Assembly (NCBI GenBank): GCA_019113175.1
Contig: DXHY01000057.1
Coordinates: 39,172 to 103,171, forward strand
DNA: 64,000 nt
Direction of reading: 5' to 3'
Source: Candidatus Eisenbergiella stercoravium
GTDB lineage: Bacteria; Bacillota; Clostridia; Lachnospirales; Lachnospiraceae
Of this stretch, positions 61,518-64,000 are shown in pieces. The position numbers and the translations under genes were made by a program. The notes under the pieces are model-generated. The model saw only the letters and a list, made by a program, of their open reading frames with translations, was not told the origin of the DNA and did not search any database. How positions within the stretch are numbered: position 1 is the stretch's first letter; every line of letters begins with the position of its first letter.

Positions 61518-62354
61518 ATGAAACAGAAAATTACAATAGGAACCCATATGTCAATCGCGCAGGGACTTGAAAAAACGGCGGAGAACGTGGTGAAGATGGA
61601 AGCGGATACCATGCAGATATTCAGCAGAAATCCCAGAGGCTCCAATTTCAGGACGCCGACGGAAAAAGAAACGGAAGGCTTTCAGCGCATCCGGCGGGAG
61701 CATGGCTTCGGCCCCATTCTGGCCCATGCGCCCTATACCATGAATCTTGCAAGCGACACGGAGAAGGTTTATGAGTTCGCCTGCACGGTAATCCGGGAGG
61801 ATGTGGCGCGGATGGACGCGCTTGGCATTGAAAATATGGTATTTCATCCGGGAAGCCACACGGGCATCGGGGTGGAAAAGGGGATTGAAAACATCATCGC
61901 CGGGCTGGATCAGGCCATCACGGGAGAGGAAAATATAACGGTGCTGCTGGAAACCATGAGCGGCAAGGGAACGGAGATCGGAGACCGGTTTGAGCAGCTT
62001 AAGGCCATACGGGACGGGGTGAAGCATCCGGAACGGATCGGAATCTGTCTGGATACCTGCCACGTATTCGCCGCCGGATACGATATCGTAAACGACCTGG
62101 ACGGCGTTCTGGAGGAGTTTGACCGCATCCTTGGTCTCCCCCTGCTGCGGGCAGTACATCTAAACGACAGTCAGATGCCCTTCGGTTCGCACAAGGACAG
62201 GCATGCGGCCATCGGGGAGGGGCTGATCGGCTGGGAGTCGCTTCTGAACGTGCTGCGCCATCCGGCACTGAAGGACCTGCCATTTTATCTGGAGACGCCC
62301 TTTGACGATGCGGGACATAAGGAGGAGATCCGCAGGATACGGGAGGCGCTGTAG
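61518..62354 (+). CDS. nfo: deoxyribonuclease IV (endonuclease IV)
   Basis: Cuts DNA at abasic sites and damaged 3' ends in base-excision repair. 278 residues, normal length. Zinc ligands are seen across [10 protein letters not shown] (near residue 112), [13 protein letters not shown] (near 148), [15 protein letters not shown] (near 175) and [20 protein letters not shown] (near 215). The start at 61518 follows GGAAG. It stands 37 bases after brxL on the same strand and has higher GC, so it likely marks the chromosomal border of the BREX island, though it may be read through from it. Confidence 0.94.
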   Translation: MKQKITIGTHMSIAQGLEKTAENVVKMEADTMQIFSRNPRGSNFRTPTEKETEGFQRIRREHGFGPILAHAPYTMNLASDTEKVYEFACTVIREDVARMDALGIENMVFHPGSHTGIGVEKGIENIIAGLDQAITGEENITVLLETMSGKGTEIGDRFEQLKAIRDGVKHPERIGICLDTCHVFAAGYDIVNDLDGVLEEFDRILGLPLLRAVHLNDSQMPFGSHKDRHAAIGEGLIGWESLLNVLRHPALKDLPFYLETPFDDAGHKEEIRRIREAL

Positions 62355-62398
62355 AGACCTGAGAGAAGATGCAGAGGGAAGATACATCGAAGGGCGGA

Positions 62399-63697
62399 TC
62401 AGACAGGGCTGGCTGATCTGCCGGAAGAAGATGTCCGTACAGAGGAAGATCTCCGGTACTTCTTCACATACTCCCCGGGAGCCATCCCGGCGGTCCGCCG
62501 GAATACCTTTGTGAAATAGCTCTGGTCATCATAGCCGACCATCTGTGAGATATCCGTCAGGCGCAGGGAGGTGGTGCGGATCAGCTCCTTCGCCTTGGTG
62601 ATGCGCACGTTATTCAGGTACTGGTGAAAGCTGATTCCCGTTTCCTGACGGAAGATGCGGCTCAGATAATCCGGGGACAGACAGACCATGCGCGCGGTGT
62701 CCTCCAGCGTGATCCGCTCCTGATAGCCGGCCCCGATATGCTGGATGCAGCGGTGGATGATATTGGCATGCCTCACGTCCGGCCAGGCAGCGAGGTTTTC
62801 CAGCATGTCCTCTACAACGGTGAGCAGCCAGGCGGAGACCGCCTGAAAGGAAGGCAGGGAGGAAAGACTTTTCTGCCACTGCCTGTGCAGGAGAAGAACC
62901 TGCTGCCCATCCATTCCGTTTTCTGCGGCGGTGCGGGACAGAAGGACCAGAAGCTCCGAAATCTGTCCCCGGATCCGGCCGATGTCGCTGCCTCCCGCAT
63001 GGAGGGAGGCGAGAAGCTCCGTCAGATACCGTCTTGCTTCTTCCTTTTCTCCATGGGAAACCGCCTGCAGGAGGGCGCGCTCCTTTTCAAAGGGATAGGA
63101 AGCCGGAACCCCGTGTCCCTTCAGCTGGGAAATGTAGGCGTTGATCTGCCCCTGGAGCAGGTCGGAGCGCTCCATCTCCAGAAGCCTGTTTTCAGCAGAA
63201 ACGTTGTTCATAAAGCCAACCGCCATAAAGAGCAGGACGGACAGCTCCTGCACTTTTTTGGGAGAAACCTGGGGAACCGAAAGGAGGAGGCGGCAGACCT
63301 GTTCCTTTGCCTCGGGTTCCAGATGCATATGCTCGGAAAGTTCGCAGTCGATGAAATCCTGCAGCTCCACCATCATGAAAGGGCCGACGGTGATCTTGGC
63401 CGTGCTGCCCTCCTCCCCGATGATGGGAGAGACAAAGCAGGTCAGACCGAAGGGACAGAAATAGATGTATTTTCCGCCGAAGCGCTCGGCCTCGATCATC
63501 CCGTAATGATGCGCCCGGATGCAGTTTTCCTCCGGAAGTCCTGCGGCACGGCAGAGACCGCAGCTTCCGCAGCCCGGCCCGTGCTCGAACAGAATTTTCC
63601 CGGAGGTATCGGAGACGGTACAGCCGAGTCCGGTGGAAGCGGAAAAGGCGCGGGCACATTCGTCTGCCAGCTGGTGGTCAAAGGCTTCTTTTTTCAT
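62399..63697 (-). CDS. AraC-family regulator with PocR sensory domain
   Basis: A 432-residue regulator. Residues ~5-165 form a PocR-type sensor: LGCTVSDTSGKILFEHGPG, a cysteine set CGSCGLCRAAG, and FGLTCFVSPIIGE; PocR domains bind small ligands such as diols or hydrocarbon derivatives. A linking helical region follows (~190-320). The last ~100 residues hold AraC HTH motifs (ITLEDTARMVCLSPDYLSRI, then FRQETGISFHQYL and YFTKVFRRTAGMAPGEYVK). GGAG nine bases before the ATG at 63697 supports the start; upstream in-frame codons lack one. Its target is not in view. Confidence 0.85.
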   Translation of the reverse strand: MKKEAFDHQLADECARAFSASTGLGCTVSDTSGKILFEHGPGCGSCGLCRAAGLPEENCIRAHHYGMIEAERFGGKYIYFCPFGLTCFVSPIIGEEGSTAKITVGPFMMVELQDFIDCELSEHMHLEPEAKEQVCRLLLSVPQVSPKKVQELSVLLFMAVGFMNNVSAENRLLEMERSDLLQGQINAYISQLKGHGVPASYPFEKERALLQAVSHGEKEEARRYLTELLASLHAGGSDIGRIRGQISELLVLLSRTAAENGMDGQQVLLLHRQWQKSLSSLPSFQAVSAWLLTVVEDMLENLAAWPDVRHANIIHRCIQHIGAGYQERITLEDTARMVCLSPDYLSRIFRQETGISFHQYLNNVRITKAKELIRTTSLRLTDISQMVGYDDQSYFTKVFRRTAGMAPGEYVKKYRRSSSVRTSSSGRSASPV

Positions 63698-63905
63698 CTG
63701 ACAATGCTCCATTCTCAGGCAGGTTCCTGCCTTTTTCTCCATTATGAAATTAATTTTCTGGTAAGTCAAGAAAAGAGTACGGAAAATTACCAAAAAATCC
63801 GTCTTAATACAAGTAAAGAAAAGTCGGAATGGTATAATGTGAGGAAACGAATGCCGCCTGACGGCGGAACGTAAGCGTCAAATAAAACAGTGTATAGAAA
63901 AATAA

Positions 63906-63936
63906 CCGTCAACCTTTTACACTAAAAGGTCAACGG
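63906..63936 (-). terminator. imperfect terminator of the gene at the right edge
   Basis: On the minus strand, CCGTTGACCTTTT and AAAAGGTTGACGG form a stem with two mismatches and a 5-base loop, directly after the stop codon at 63937. T-rich sequence follows. Confidence 0.55.
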
Positions 63937-64000
63937 CTATTGGCAAAGCTCTTTTACCATTGGATTCCATGGAAGATAATCATCAAGATATTCAGGATGT
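63937..64000 (-). CDS. 3' end of a gene running off the window, perhaps an IS66-type transposase
   Basis: Only the last 21 codons are visible: HPEYLDDYLPWNPMVKELCQ and a stop. The D-D-x-L-P-W pattern recalls the C-terminus of IS66-family transposases (TnpC), but the piece is too short to be sure. The remaining gap (63700-63905) holds one hairpin of the small-repeat type (CCGCC/GGCGG at 63854-63867) and no gene. Confidence 0.35.
   Translation of the reverse strand, partial: HPEYLDDYLPWNPMVKELCQ

Overview
The window is a bacterial chromosome segment of moderate GC. It looks like a gut-type Clostridia genome, most likely Lachnospiraceae. The support is strong AGGAGG-type ribosome sites, a stand-alone AsnA-type asparagine synthetase, a LtaS-like sulfatase, a KtrAB potassium system, DUF4367-type anti-sigma architecture and SPL-family radical SAM remnants. 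Genus cannot be fixed from the sequence alone.

Layout. (1) 1-10250 is a polysaccharide-use region: the 3' part of a GH27 alpha-galactosidase, a GH43-like hydrolase, an ABC half-transporter, a divergent AraC regulator, then kduI, kduD, a discoidin-like protein, a heparinase II/III-family lyase and L-rhamnose mutarotase. The set fits breakdown of a uronic-acid and rhamnose containing polymer (pectin rhamnogalacturonan or a similar glycan). (2) 10390-13950 holds a transglutaminase-fold protein, a very cysteine-rich protein with a possible sigma-K promoter, and a coiled-coil protein. (3) tRNA-Val is followed by a strip of decayed genes, then Rrf2 plus a CcdA-TlpA fusion, asnA, and a cell-envelope block on the minus strand (acyltransferase, YfhO, LtaS-like). 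(4) 24000-30620 carries a GNAT enzyme, an anchored MORN-repeat protein, a MATE transporter, tRNA-Asn, a PepD-like dipeptidase and threonine aldolase. (5) 30880-33560 is an increasingly AT-rich module: XRE regulator, ECF sigma factor, membrane anti-sigma-like protein and a small secreted protein. (6) tRNA-Pro(AGG), a dead SPL radical SAM gene, an SGNH hydrolase and tRNA-Gly follow. (7) 35260-45930 is housekeeping-like: HAD phosphatase, RNA m5U methyltransferase, KtrB/KtrA with a small membrane partner, IMP dehydrogenase, TetR and ftsH. (8) 46000-61480 is a complete type 1 BREX phage-defence operon (brxA-brxB-brxC-pglX-pglZ-brxL) with two inserted accessory genes, one HEPN-like and one frameshifted AlbA/Schlafen-like. 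It is followed by DNA endonuclease IV, a PocR-domain AraC regulator and the end of a gene that runs off the window.

The most unusual signal outside known systems is a recurring family of short, near-perfect hairpins (stems of 5-14 bp, loops of 2-5 nt). They are strung together in intergenic DNA just upstream of start codons, at 5097-5276, 7113-7237, 17947-18061 and 21838-21911, with a single copy near 63854. A 90-bp tandem duplication in front of kduI keeps one stem intact through paired substitutions. A related 167-bp element at 23867-24033 can fold as one multi-branched structure. These arrays end in, or very near, the ribosome-binding site, so they probably act in the 5' untranslated RNA or spread as small repeat modules.
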